From Streptantibioticus silvisoli (lineage in GTDB: Bacteria > Actinomycetota > Actinomycetes > Streptomycetales > Streptomycetaceae): DNA of 64,000 nucleotides. A model generated the notes under the pieces. That model searched no databases. It worked only from the letters and a program-made list of their open reading frames with translations, and was not told where the DNA came from. Below, one piece after another: positions 9,086 to 16,531 of the stretch. The stretch lies in assembly GCF_027947535.2 (NCBI RefSeq), contig NZ_JAAGKO020000042.1:1-64000 (forward strand), written 5' to 3'. Position 1 is the stretch's first letter. The number at the start of each line of letters is the position of its first letter. Position numbers and translations under genes: made by a program.

Positions 9086-9564
9086 AGCAATTCCCTCCCT
9101 CGCGACCGCCCGCAAGCGGATCGCATCCGGTTCTTTCCGCGCCTCCCCTCGGGGCAGCGCTCGACTGTCCTCACTCAGCCCGTTCAACGGACCGCGCTTG
9201 ACTCGCTACTTACAGTGACATCGATCGCAAGCGAGCGCTAGAGAAGGGGAAAGATCCGTGGATAGAGGAGCATTTGTGGATAACTCAGTTACACGATCCG
9301 GTTGATTAGGCCTCGAAGTGCGAAATCAGCCGTCGGACCGGGGCAAGCTTGACTCAGCCGAGGGGCGCTCTTCGCCGAGGCGGCATCCAGCCGCCCGACT
9401 CCGCCCGCACAAGGCCCGGTCACGCCGACGATCGAGCCTCGCGCGGCAAGAGCATTCCCACGGCGCGCGGCAAGTCGGACGAGAGGAGGCGAGATGTAGG
9501 AGAGAGCGGCAGAAGCCGGCTGAGGACCGCCGGACAGGTCAACGGCGGCTGGACGGAGCCGCGG

Positions 9565-9676
9565 AGGCGGTCAGGCGGTCAGGCGGTCAGGCGGTCAGGC
9601 GGTCAGGCGGTCAGGCGGTCAGGCGGTCAGGCGGTCAGGCGGTCAGGCGGTCAGGCGGTCAGGCGGTCAGGCGGTC
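9565..9676. repeat. VNTR: 14 perfect copies of AGGCGGTC
   Basis: An uninterrupted head-to-tail array of the octamer AGGCGGTC fills 112 bp, followed by a partial copy. Since 8 is not a multiple of 3, all three frames cycle through the same 8-residue peptide. The perfect identity implies recent or ongoing slippage. Confidence 0.95.
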
Positions 9677-10140
9677 AGGCGAAGCCAACTGCATGGCGGC
9701 GGGCGGGCGCCGTCAGCGAGTGGGTGTGTCCAAGCGGTCCAAGACATCGTCGAAACGGAAGACCGGAGACCACGGTCCTCGGGGCCAGGTCTTGCGGGGA
9801 CAAAGTCGAAAGTGGAGAGGGATTCGAGCAATGAAGCGTTCAGAGTCGGAGTGGTACGGACGGAGCCCTGGAGGGGACCGCCCAAGGGGTCGTGCTCTGG
9901 GAGACGTTGGAGGGCATGGAGGACAAGGTTGGAATCACTCGCCCCCTTGAGGACGGCCTACTCGACGCCAGACACTTTGAAGACGCCCGGCGTTGAAGGA
10001 GACAACCCCGAGAAAGCGTGGCTGAACAAGCACCGGCAGGTGGCGATTCACGCGCAAGTCGCTGCCCAAGCCGCCCGGGAGTCGAGGCTTTGAGGCTGAC
10101 GAGGCGGTGCCGTGCGTCTTCAAAGGCGTTGAACTCCATA

Positions 10141-10167
10141 CGGCGATCCGATGGCAAGGGATCGCCG
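10141..10167 (-). terminator. 9-bp inverted repeat downstream of MazG-like gene
   Basis: CGGCGATCC (10141-10149) pairs perfectly with GGATCGCCG (10159-10167) across a 9-base loop, 40 bp beyond the stop codon of the minus-strand MazG-like gene. The position suits a transcription terminator, although no U-tract follows. Confidence 0.4.
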
Positions 10168-10206
10168 ATCCATGGATAGCCGGTCAGGTCATCCGAGATA
10201 TACGGA

Positions 10207-10545
10207 TCAGGTGTTGGAGTCGGCCTCGGGGACGGGGAAGCGATGCTCATTACGGTCGATCTTGGCTGACAGAGCGGAAAGGAGGTCGATGGCGAGCGAG
10301 TCGCAGAACTGAAGGAGGTAGGCGAGGACGTCGGCGACCTCGTCGCGGACCCTGTGGGCCGTATCGGAATCGGCCATCACGGCAGCGGACTGCTCGGGCG
10401 TCAGCCACTGGAAGATCTCCAGCAACTCCGACGCCTCAACGCTCAACGCGGCGGCTAGGTTCTTCGGGGTGTGGAACGGCTCCCAGTTGCGGGCCGTCGC
10501 GAACGCGGTGAGTCGGCGCCGCAGCGCGTTGATGTCTTCGGTCAT
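10207..10545 (-). CDS. MazG-like nucleotide pyrophosphohydrolase
   Basis: A 112-residue all-alpha NTP pyrophosphohydrolase of the MazG/RS21-C6 (dCTPase-like) superfamily, expected to hydrolyse a non-canonical or surplus dNTP to the monophosphate and PPi. The metal-binding acidic residues are visible as EASELLE (Glu37, Glu40, Glu43) and EVADVLAYLL (Glu69, Asp72), and WEPFHTPKNLAAAL matches the N-terminus of single-domain members. Length fits the short MazG-like class rather than two-domain MazG. It stands alone between gene-free stretches. The exact nucleotide substrate cannot be inferred. Confidence 0.9.
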   Translation of the reverse strand: MTEDINALRRRLTAFATARNWEPFHTPKNLAAALSVEASELLEIFQWLTPEQSAAVMADSDTAHRVRDEVADVLAYLLQFCDSLAIDLLSALSAKIDRNEHRFPVPEADSNT

Positions 10546-11028
10546 CCCGCAGGTCTACCTCATCAACGCTGACAGCGCCGGGGAGCGTTGCGCGGTCCGA
10601 AGACGTGGCCGCTGAAAGCGCTCCGTGTCCCCGCCGGCGGAGCGGCGTCGAGCCCCGCGGCAGCAACCGTCAGCCATCACACCCCCTACCAGCGTCCCCC
10701 TACCGCCACGCACCGCCTCTCGCCCCCGCCCCCGCCCAGACCTACCCGGCCAGAACCACCACCGCCTGCCTCCGCCAACCATCTCCTACCACCGCCACCA
10801 CCGCCATCCGCCCCTACCTCCGGTCTCGTCCACCACCCCCGTCTCCAACTGCCAACCGCCGACAGCATCTACCGCCCCCGGACTCCCCCTTCCACCGCCA
10901 GCCGCGCGTCCACCGCCCGTTCCCCTTCGCCGCCCGCCCCCTTCACCGGCGGCACCGGCGGCACCGGCGACTGCTTCACTGCCCGCCCCCCTCACCGGTG
11001 TCCGCCCCCGCCTACCGCCCGCCCCCGC
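10546..11028. other. C-rich low-complexity spacer
   Basis: Between the MazG-like gene and the ATPase end, the plus strand is dominated by CCACC/CCGCC runs. All open frames here are proline- or glycine-rich and lack domains. No terminator hairpin stands out. Confidence 0.5.
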
Positions 11029-12870
11029 CTACCGCCCGCCGCCGCCGAGGTCGCCGCGGCGGAGGTGGATGACCGTGATGCCGTCGGCGGTGACGGTGGC
11101 GGGGTCGTGGGTGGTGGCCAGGACGCGGACGTGGCCGTGTTCGGCGGCGCGACGGGCGACGGCGAGGAGGGCCGCTGTCTGGGCGTGGTCGAGGCCGGCG
11201 TCGAAGCCGTCGGCGACGACCGTCATCGCGCGGAGGGCAGGCGGGACCTCGATGCCCTGGTCCATCTCCAGGACGCCGGGACCGGTGAGGAGGACCAGGG
11301 CGAGGGCGAGGAAACGGAGTTGGCTGTCGCCGAGGCGGTCGACGGGGGTGAGTCCGAGCGGGCCGCGGTCGAGGGCGGCCATGACGCCTTCGCGGGGTTC
11401 GGCGGTGGCCGGGGCTGTGCCGCAGGCGTTGCGGGGATCGGGGGTGGACCGGGAGGAGGGACGACCGGTTCGCGTGCCGGTGGAGCGGACGGAGGTGCGG
11501 CCTCGGAGACGTTCGCGGAGACCGGGATCCGGCTCCGGGACGACCGGGGGCAGGTCGCGGCGGGTGACGACGATGCCGTCGAGAGGACCGTCGGTCACGG
11601 AGCGAACCGCGTCGACGAGGATGCCGTGGCGGATGCGGCATTCGGCGTTGGTGCGGTTGAGGACGGCGGAGAGGTTGTCGCAGCCGGCGCGCAGCATGCC
11701 GTCGGTGGGAAGGGAGGGGGAACGCATGCCGGAAGGTACGGGAGCGACGGGGAAGACGGCGCGTAGGCCGATCAGCATTTGTTCAGCCGCCTCGATGACC
11801 AGGCGTTGGCCCTGGGTGGTGCCGGCGACGCGGAGTGGGAGGAGGGCAGTGGCGAGCCGGTCGTCCGGCAGGGGTGCGCGGGTGACCGGGACAGCGCCGG
11901 CGGTGTACCAGGCGGCTTGGACGGAGGAGCGGGACGGATCGCGGAGGGCGGTGGTCAGAAGGGGGAGGTCCGAGCCTGTCAACCGCTCGCCGACAACGCG
12001 GAGTTCGGGCTCCGTCTGGACGGCGAGGTCGAGCCGGACCTCGCCGGATGGGCCGTTGACGGTGCAACCGAGGTGGAAGCCGCGGCGGCCCTGGTCGTCG
12101 GGGCGGCTGCTGTCCGGGGCACAGGCGTTGACGCCGCCGCTGACGGTTTGCTGGATGGCGGTGGCGAGTTCGTCTCCGGCGGCGAGGCGGGACAGCAGGA
12201 CGAGGGCTTCAAGGGCGCTGGACTTCCCGGTACCGGCGTCCCCGGCGAAGACCGTCACCGGTCCGAGCGGGAAGACGGCGCCGCGGTGCGACTTGAAGGC
12301 GGAGAGCCGCAACTCGGTGACGGTCGGGCGCAACGCGGGATACGCGGCGGGGGCTGGTTCGGTCGCGAGGGGCTGTCTCGGGGTCGGGAACTCGGTGAAC
12401 GCAGCCAGTACGTCGCCGTCGGTGCTCTCCGCAGCCTCGTCCGTGACGGAGTCGCGTTGCTCGACCACGGCGGGCCCGGGGTGGTCGAGCGCAACGGACC
12501 GGTCCCGCTCGCTCAGCATGGACTCGCAAGGGGCAGCAGGTTCAGCACCGGCGGCCTCGGACTCCAGCCCCGTCGCGGCCTGCGCCCTCACCTGCGTCTC
12601 CGTCTCCAACTCGTTGCCCTCCGTAGGTCGCGCCCCCGACGCCAGACCGTTCATCGACCGCGCCCCCGTCTCCGAACCCGCTCCCGGACCCGCTCCCGTC
12701 ACCAGCCGCACCCCCGACTCCGGTTCCACTCCCCTCACCGGCCGCGTCCCCCGCTCCAGACCCGTTCGCGGGGTCGGCGGGGAAGGGTGGGTGGGTTGCT
12801 TGTTGTTGGCCCCGGCTCCGTTGGAGGGGGTGTTCGCCGTGCCGACCGTGTCGGCGTTCGCCAGCTCCAT
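11029..12870 (-). CDS. AAA/ABC-type P-loop ATPase with long disordered N-terminus
   Basis: The 613-residue product has a poorly structured Gly/Pro/Glu-rich N-terminal third (about 1-185), then a RecF/OLD-like ATPase start: VTELRLSAFKSHRGAV, Walker A GDAGTGKSSALEAL near residue 215, and toward the C-terminus LGDSQLRFLALALVLL and the late ATTHDPATV that resemble the signature and H-loop regions of AAA_21-type ATPases. Role unknown; relatives are often annotated simply as AAA family ATPase. No Shine-Dalgarno sequence precedes the ATG at 12870, so translation may begin further in and the disordered part may be shorter. No toxin or nuclease partner lies next to it. Confidence 0.72.
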   Translation of the reverse strand: MELANADTVGTANTPSNGAGANNKQPTHPSPPTPRTGLERGTRPVRGVEPESGVRLVTGAGPGAGSETGARSMNGLASGARPTEGNELETETQVRAQAATGLESEAAGAEPAAPCESMLSERDRSVALDHPGPAVVEQRDSVTDEAAESTDGDVLAAFTEFPTPRQPLATEPAPAAYPALRPTVTELRLSAFKSHRGAVFPLGPVTVFAGDAGTGKSSALEALVLLSRLAAGDELATAIQQTVSGGVNACAPDSSRPDDQGRRGFHLGCTVNGPSGEVRLDLAVQTEPELRVVGERLTGSDLPLLTTALRDPSRSSVQAAWYTAGAVPVTRAPLPDDRLATALLPLRVAGTTQGQRLVIEAAEQMLIGLRAVFPVAPVPSGMRSPSLPTDGMLRAGCDNLSAVLNRTNAECRIRHGILVDAVRSVTDGPLDGIVVTRRDLPPVVPEPDPGLRERLRGRTSVRSTGTRTGRPSSRSTPDPRNACGTAPATAEPREGVMAALDRGPLGLTPVDRLGDSQLRFLALALVLLTGPGVLEMDQGIEVPPALRAMTVVADGFDAGLDHAQTAALLAVARRAAEHGHVRVLATTHDPATVTADGITVIHLRRGDLGGGGR

Positions 12871-13141
12871 GGGGGGACGGTAGCGACGGGAGGTGGTGAG
12901 GAACCGTTACGCCTGACCGCGTTTCCACCGAAAGAGTTACAGAAAGTAATAGAGCACCTTATATGTGCTTTGGCGGCCGAAGCAACGATGAGGTAGCTGG
13001 TGTCGGTTAATGCGATGAAAGCAGATGGATGCGTGAAATTCGCGACGGCGGACAGCCGAATGACGGACAATCGGACCGGAGTCGTACGCGCGACGGCTCA
13101 CCGAGAGATGAACGCCCGCCCCCGCCCCACAGGAGGCTCAC

Positions 13142-13780
13142 GTGTTGCATGGCATCGACGTCAGTTCGTACCAGTCGAGCGATTACTCGACCTCCGGCCT
13201 GTCCTTCGTCTTCATCAAGCTGACCGAGGGGATGTCGTACGTCAATCCGAAGTGGACCGCGCAGCGCACCAGGGCGCGGGGAGCCGGGCTGGTTACCGGG
13301 TTCTACCACTATCCGCATATCGCCAACTCCCCCACCGCCGAGGCGGATCACTTCCTGGAGCAGATCAACCTGACGGCCGGTGACATCCTGTGTCTGGACT
13401 GGGAGTGGTACGGGCAGGACGTGTCGAACGCGCGGGCCCGGTCGTACAAGGACACCTGGCTGTCGCATGTGAAGTCGAAGGCGCCGGCGCACCGGGTGGT
13501 GCTGTACAGCGACCGTTCCAACTGGCTGAACGTGGACGAGGATTCGCACTGCGGGGACGGCTTGTGGATCGCGGACCCCACGGCGGCCGGGCATCCGCGG
13601 GTGAAGCATCACTGGACGTTCCACCAGTACGCGGAGTCGTCGGCCGACAAGGACGTGGCGAATTTCTCGTCCGCGGCGGCGCTACGGTCCTGGGCCGGTG
13701 TGGCGAAGGCGGCGGACGAAGAGGTGGCGGGGCCGGCAACACCTGTCGCCAGTCGTACCGGTGACGACTCGAAGGGGTGA
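13142..13780 (+). CDS. GH25 muramidase (lysozyme-like)
   Basis: A 212-residue glycoside hydrolase family 25 domain, a family that cleaves the beta-1,4 bond between MurNAc and GlcNAc in peptidoglycan. The signatures are GIDVSSYQ (Asp6), FVFIKLTEG and CLDWEWY (Asp86 and Glu88 of the DxE catalytic motif). The GTG at 13142 has AGGAGG five bases upstream. No signal peptide is visible, so export, if any, is non-classical. It is followed 92 bp later by the long chaplin gene on the same strand, so both could serve the cell surface. The last 30 residues are Ala/Thr/Ser-rich and probably flexible. Confidence 0.9.
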   Translation: MLHGIDVSSYQSSDYSTSGLSFVFIKLTEGMSYVNPKWTAQRTRARGAGLVTGFYHYPHIANSPTAEADHFLEQINLTAGDILCLDWEWYGQDVSNARARSYKDTWLSHVKSKAPAHRVVLYSDRSNWLNVDEDSHCGDGLWIADPTAAGHPRVKHHWTFHQYAESSADKDVANFSSAAALRSWAGVAKAADEEVAGPATPVASRTGDDSKG

Positions 13781-13872
13781 AATCCGGTCGGGCCATAACC
13801 CCGGCCGTCCGAAGACCGTTGCCTCCGGTGCGGGCGCATGTCCCGTGAGCGATTCCGGAAGGCAGGAGACCT

Positions 13873-14544
13873 ATGAGACTGGACGCCAGGAAGGGCCTGG
13901 TCACCGCGTTGGCCGCTGGTGGGGCGTTGGCTGCCGCCGCCGGATGCGCGCAGGCGGACGCGGGGGCGCAGGGCACCTCCATCGGTTCGCCGGGCGTGCT
14001 GTCCGGCGACCTCGTGCAGATCCCCATCCATCTGCCGGTCAACGTGTGTGGAAACACCGTCAACATCGTGGGACTGCTGAACCCCACCACGGGCAACAGC
14101 TGCGCGAACACCTCGCAGGGCACCGGCACCGGAACGGGCCCCGGCGCCGTCAACAACGGCGGAGCCGCGGCCGAGGGCACTGCGGCGGGATCGCCGGGCG
14201 TCGGATCGGGCCTGACGGTTCAGCTGCCGGTCCACGTGCCGGTCAACGTCAGCGGCAACTCGGTCGGCGCGGTCAGCGTGCTGAACCCGACCACGGGCAA
14301 CACCGCGGTGAACGGTTCCGCGCCGGCGCCGACCGTCACGCACCGCACCGCGGCACCGCGGCCCGTGCCGCAGACGCCGAACCGGCCGGTGCCCCAGGTG
14401 GTGGAGCGGGCGCACACGCTGCCCGCGCAGGCGATGCTGGCCCACACCGGTTCCGACGGCATCGGGTACATGGCGGCCGGCAGCGCGGCGAGCCTGCTGG
14501 GCGGCATCGTGCTGTACCGGCGGTTCCGTCCGGGCCGCGGCTGA
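13873..14544 (+). CDS. Long chaplin with LAxTG sortase signal
   Basis: Chaplins are secreted amyloid-forming surface proteins that let streptomycete aerial hyphae break the water surface. This 223-residue product has an N-terminal signal peptide, two chaplin domains (about 37-78 and 106-147, each with a GSPGV start, a V(H/N)VPVN-like core and NPTTGN end), a Pro/Thr-rich spacer, the sortase motif LAHTG at 189-193, a hydrophobic segment (198-215) and a basic tail. Domain 1 has the usual cysteine pair (Cys59, Cys77); domain 2 has none. The layout is that of ChpA/B/C. AGGAG lies six bases before the ATG. A strong terminator follows at 14586. Confidence 0.95.
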   Translation: MRLDARKGLVTALAAGGALAAAAGCAQADAGAQGTSIGSPGVLSGDLVQIPIHLPVNVCGNTVNIVGLLNPTTGNSCANTSQGTGTGTGPGAVNNGGAAAEGTAAGSPGVGSGLTVQLPVHVPVNVSGNSVGAVSVLNPTTGNTAVNGSAPAPTVTHRTAAPRPVPQTPNRPVPQVVERAHTLPAQAMLAHTGSDGIGYMAAGSAASLLGGIVLYRRFRPGRG

Positions 14545-14585
14545 CCGCATACGCACATCGCCGACGGCGGGCAACATGACTCACC

Positions 14586-14617
14586 GCGGCCGGGACGAAC
14601 CCCTTCGTCCCGGCCGC
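14586..14617 (+). terminator. Terminator after chaplin gene
   Basis: A perfect 14-bp inverted repeat (GCGGCCGGGACGAA, 14586-14599, with 14604-14617) around a CCCC loop, 41 bp past the chaplin stop. The remaining 370 bp up to the thioesterase contain only imperfect GGCGTTCRCC repeats and no gene. Confidence 0.75.
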
Positions 14618-14987
14618 AGGCGCTCGCCCGGTTTCCGGTACGGCAATTCACCTGGGGCACGGCTCCCCCCGACGGGAGCCCGGCGGCAGGCGTTCAGTCC
14701 GATGCCCCGGACCTGCCGAAGGCGTTCGCCCGGCTACCCGACCCGTAGCCGTCGACGGCGTTCACCCCGACGTCCCGGCTCTACCGAAGGCGTTCACCGC
14801 ACGCCGTGCCCGCACGACCGCCCGAAGACGCCCGTCCCCGCACCGCCCCGCACCCCGGCTCCCGTCCCTGTCCCCGCCCCGCCTCCACATCCGGGCCAGT
14901 TCCATATCCGCACCCACCGGAGGCATCCCCCTCGCCGGTCGCAGTCCGCCCTGCATACTGGGCGCAACTGACGAAGGAGATCATCGG

Positions 14988-15773
14988 ATGTCCAGCCGAT
15001 CACCCTGGCTTGTCGCTCTACGGTCCGAGGCCGCAGCGACGCGCCGTCTCGTCTGCTTTCCGCACGCCGGGGGCGGGACGTTGTTCTTCCACTCCTGGGT
15101 GAAGCACGTCGGGCCGGACGTGGAGCTGCTGGCCGTCGGGTATCCGGGGCGGGAGAGCCGGTTCGAGGACCCGCTGGTGGGGTCCGTCGCTGAGGCGGCC
15201 CGTGCGGTGGCGGACGCGTTGCTGGCCGAACCGGCCCGGGAGACCGTGCTGTTCGGGCACAGCATGGGCGCGTCGATCGCCTACGAGACCCTGCGGCTGC
15301 TGGACGCGGACGGGCGGTCGGACGTCACCCGGCTGTGCGTGTCGGCGCGGCGGGCCACCGGGTTCCCCGAACCGATGAGGACCACCCCGCGCGACGACGA
15401 CGAACTGCTCAGCTCGATGCGGCAGCTGGGCGGCACGCATCCGGAGCTGCTGGAGAACGCCAGCTTTCGCGAGATGCTGTTTCCGATCATCCGGAACGAC
15501 TATCTGCTGGTCGACACCTACCGGCCGGACCCGGACGCCAAGCTGCTGGACGTCGACGTGCAGGTCGTGATCGGCGCCGACGATCCGCGGGTGAAGCCGG
15601 AGGAGGCAGCCGCCTGGGAGGGGGTCACGCGGGGCTCGTTCGACATGTGGACGATGACCGGCGGGCACTTCTACCTCACCGAACACGTCGCCGACGTGGT
15701 GTCCCTGGCGCTGACCGGCGAGCTGGCGGAGGCCGGTGGCGGTCAGCGGTCCCGGAGCCTGCGGACCCCGTAG
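14988..15773 (+). CDS. Type II thioesterase (alpha/beta hydrolase)
   Basis: A 261-residue GrsT/TEII-family thioesterase. These enzymes remove wrong acyl groups from carrier-protein phosphopantetheine arms of PKS or NRPS lines. It has the N-terminal FPHAGGGTLFFHSW, the nucleophile elbow GHSMG (Ser92), a GADDPRV loop carrying the acid, and GGHFYL with the catalytic histidine. GAAGGAGA sits 8 bases before the ATG. No PKS or NRPS gene is within the window, so it is an orphan whose client is elsewhere. Its end overlaps the convergent membrane-protein gene by 31 bp. Confidence 0.9.
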   Translation: MSSRSPWLVALRSEAAATRRLVCFPHAGGGTLFFHSWVKHVGPDVELLAVGYPGRESRFEDPLVGSVAEAARAVADALLAEPARETVLFGHSMGASIAYETLRLLDADGRSDVTRLCVSARRATGFPEPMRTTPRDDDELLSSMRQLGGTHPELLENASFREMLFPIIRNDYLLVDTYRPDPDAKLLDVDVQVVIGADDPRVKPEEAAAWEGVTRGSFDMWTMTGGHFYLTEHVADVVSLALTGELAEAGGGQRSRSLRTP

Positions 15774-16060
15774 AGCAGCAGTTGCGGCGCGACGACCAGG
15801 GCGAGGAAGAACAGCAGGTACCAGCCGAAGCCCGCGTGGTGGGTGTGCCGTTGCAGGACGTGGGCCAGGTAACCGCCGAGCGGGATGGCGACGGCGTTGT
15901 AGAGCTTGCCGCGAAAGGCGGCGTCGTCGCGCCGCATGCGGTCGATCCGCTCCGGGGTGTCCATGTACTCGCGGTAGTTCTCCAGGCGGTCGCTCCACTG
16001 CTCGGACCGGACCCACTCGTCCTCCCGGTCCCGCCCGGCCCCCGGCCGACTCCAGCTCAT
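15743..16060 (-). CDS. Small membrane protein of unknown function
   Basis: This 105-residue protein has a charged, Arg/Asp/Trp-rich N-terminal half (DEWVRSEQWSDRLENYREYM) and two hydrophobic segments (about 60-78 and 83-100), ending in the positive cluster RRLRDR, so both ends are probably cytoplasmic. I do not recognise the family. The ATG at 16060 is preferred over one 81 bp upstream because GGGGGAGAGG lies about 6 bases before it. Its 3' end overlaps the convergent thioesterase gene by 31 bp. Confidence 0.65.
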   Translation of the reverse strand: MSWSRPGAGRDREDEWVRSEQWSDRLENYREYMDTPERIDRMRRDDAAFRGKLYNAVAIPLGGYLAHVLQRHTHHAGFGWYLLFFLALVVAPQLLLYGVRRLRDR

Positions 16061-16531
16061 GTACGCCTCTCCCCCGTCACGACCGCGCCGCACCGCGCCG
16101 ACCCCGGCGCCACGCCCGCCATCCGGCGCCACGCCCGCCACGCACGCCGCGCCGACGACGGCTCCGGCTCCACGCCGGCTCCGACTCCGATGCCACCGCC
16201 GGCTCCAGCTCCCAGCTCCGACGCCAACGGATGACCACGCCTCAACACGCCAACGTCAACACACCACCACGCCAACGTCAACGCGCAGGCTGAACGTCAA
16301 CGGGAGCGACCGCGTCGACCCCGACCCCGACCGCGGCCCAGCACCGGCACCGGCACCGGCACCGGCACCCGCACCCGCACCCGCACCCGCACCCAACGAA
16401 CCCCGCGAACGCCCGTGCGCCGGAGCCCGAAGGCTCCGGCGCGGCAGCGGGATCGTGGAATCGACCGGTGTAATCGGCGGGACCGGTGAATCGGGGGAAT
16501 CGGTGGGATCGACCGGTGAGGGTCGGGGGAA
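16061..16531. repeat. Spacer with hexamer GCACCG/GCACCC array
   Basis: No gene supported. At about 16340-16394 there are consecutive GCACCG units that switch to GCACCC units, about nine in all. Neighbouring sequence is rich in CCGACNCC and CAACGTCAAC repeats (16245-16285). This lies downstream of the tandem hydrolase and upstream of the small membrane-protein gene. Confidence 0.65.

Larger units (their letters stand above)
9086..10206. other. 1.1-kb gene-free region with VNTR
   Basis: No gene supported. It holds the leader of the 8702-9085 gene, a TGTGGATAA sequence (9275-9283) matching a DnaA box in reverse, the octamer array at 9565-9676, and a 9-bp inverted repeat near 10141-10167. Open frames here are low-complexity. 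Confidence 0.5.

Noticed and set aside
9275-9283. DnaA-box-like TGTGGATAA as a possible replication origin
   Set aside because: Only one clear box is present, and no dnaA, dnaN or cluster of boxes occurs in the window.
9565-9676. Octamer array as a CRISPR array
   Set aside because: Units are 8 bp with no spacers and no cas genes; it is a simple tandem repeat.
10588-11766. Plus-strand Pro/Gly-rich frames as structural or collagen-like proteins
   Set aside because: They are produced by C-rich low-complexity DNA and by the antisense of the ATPase gene.
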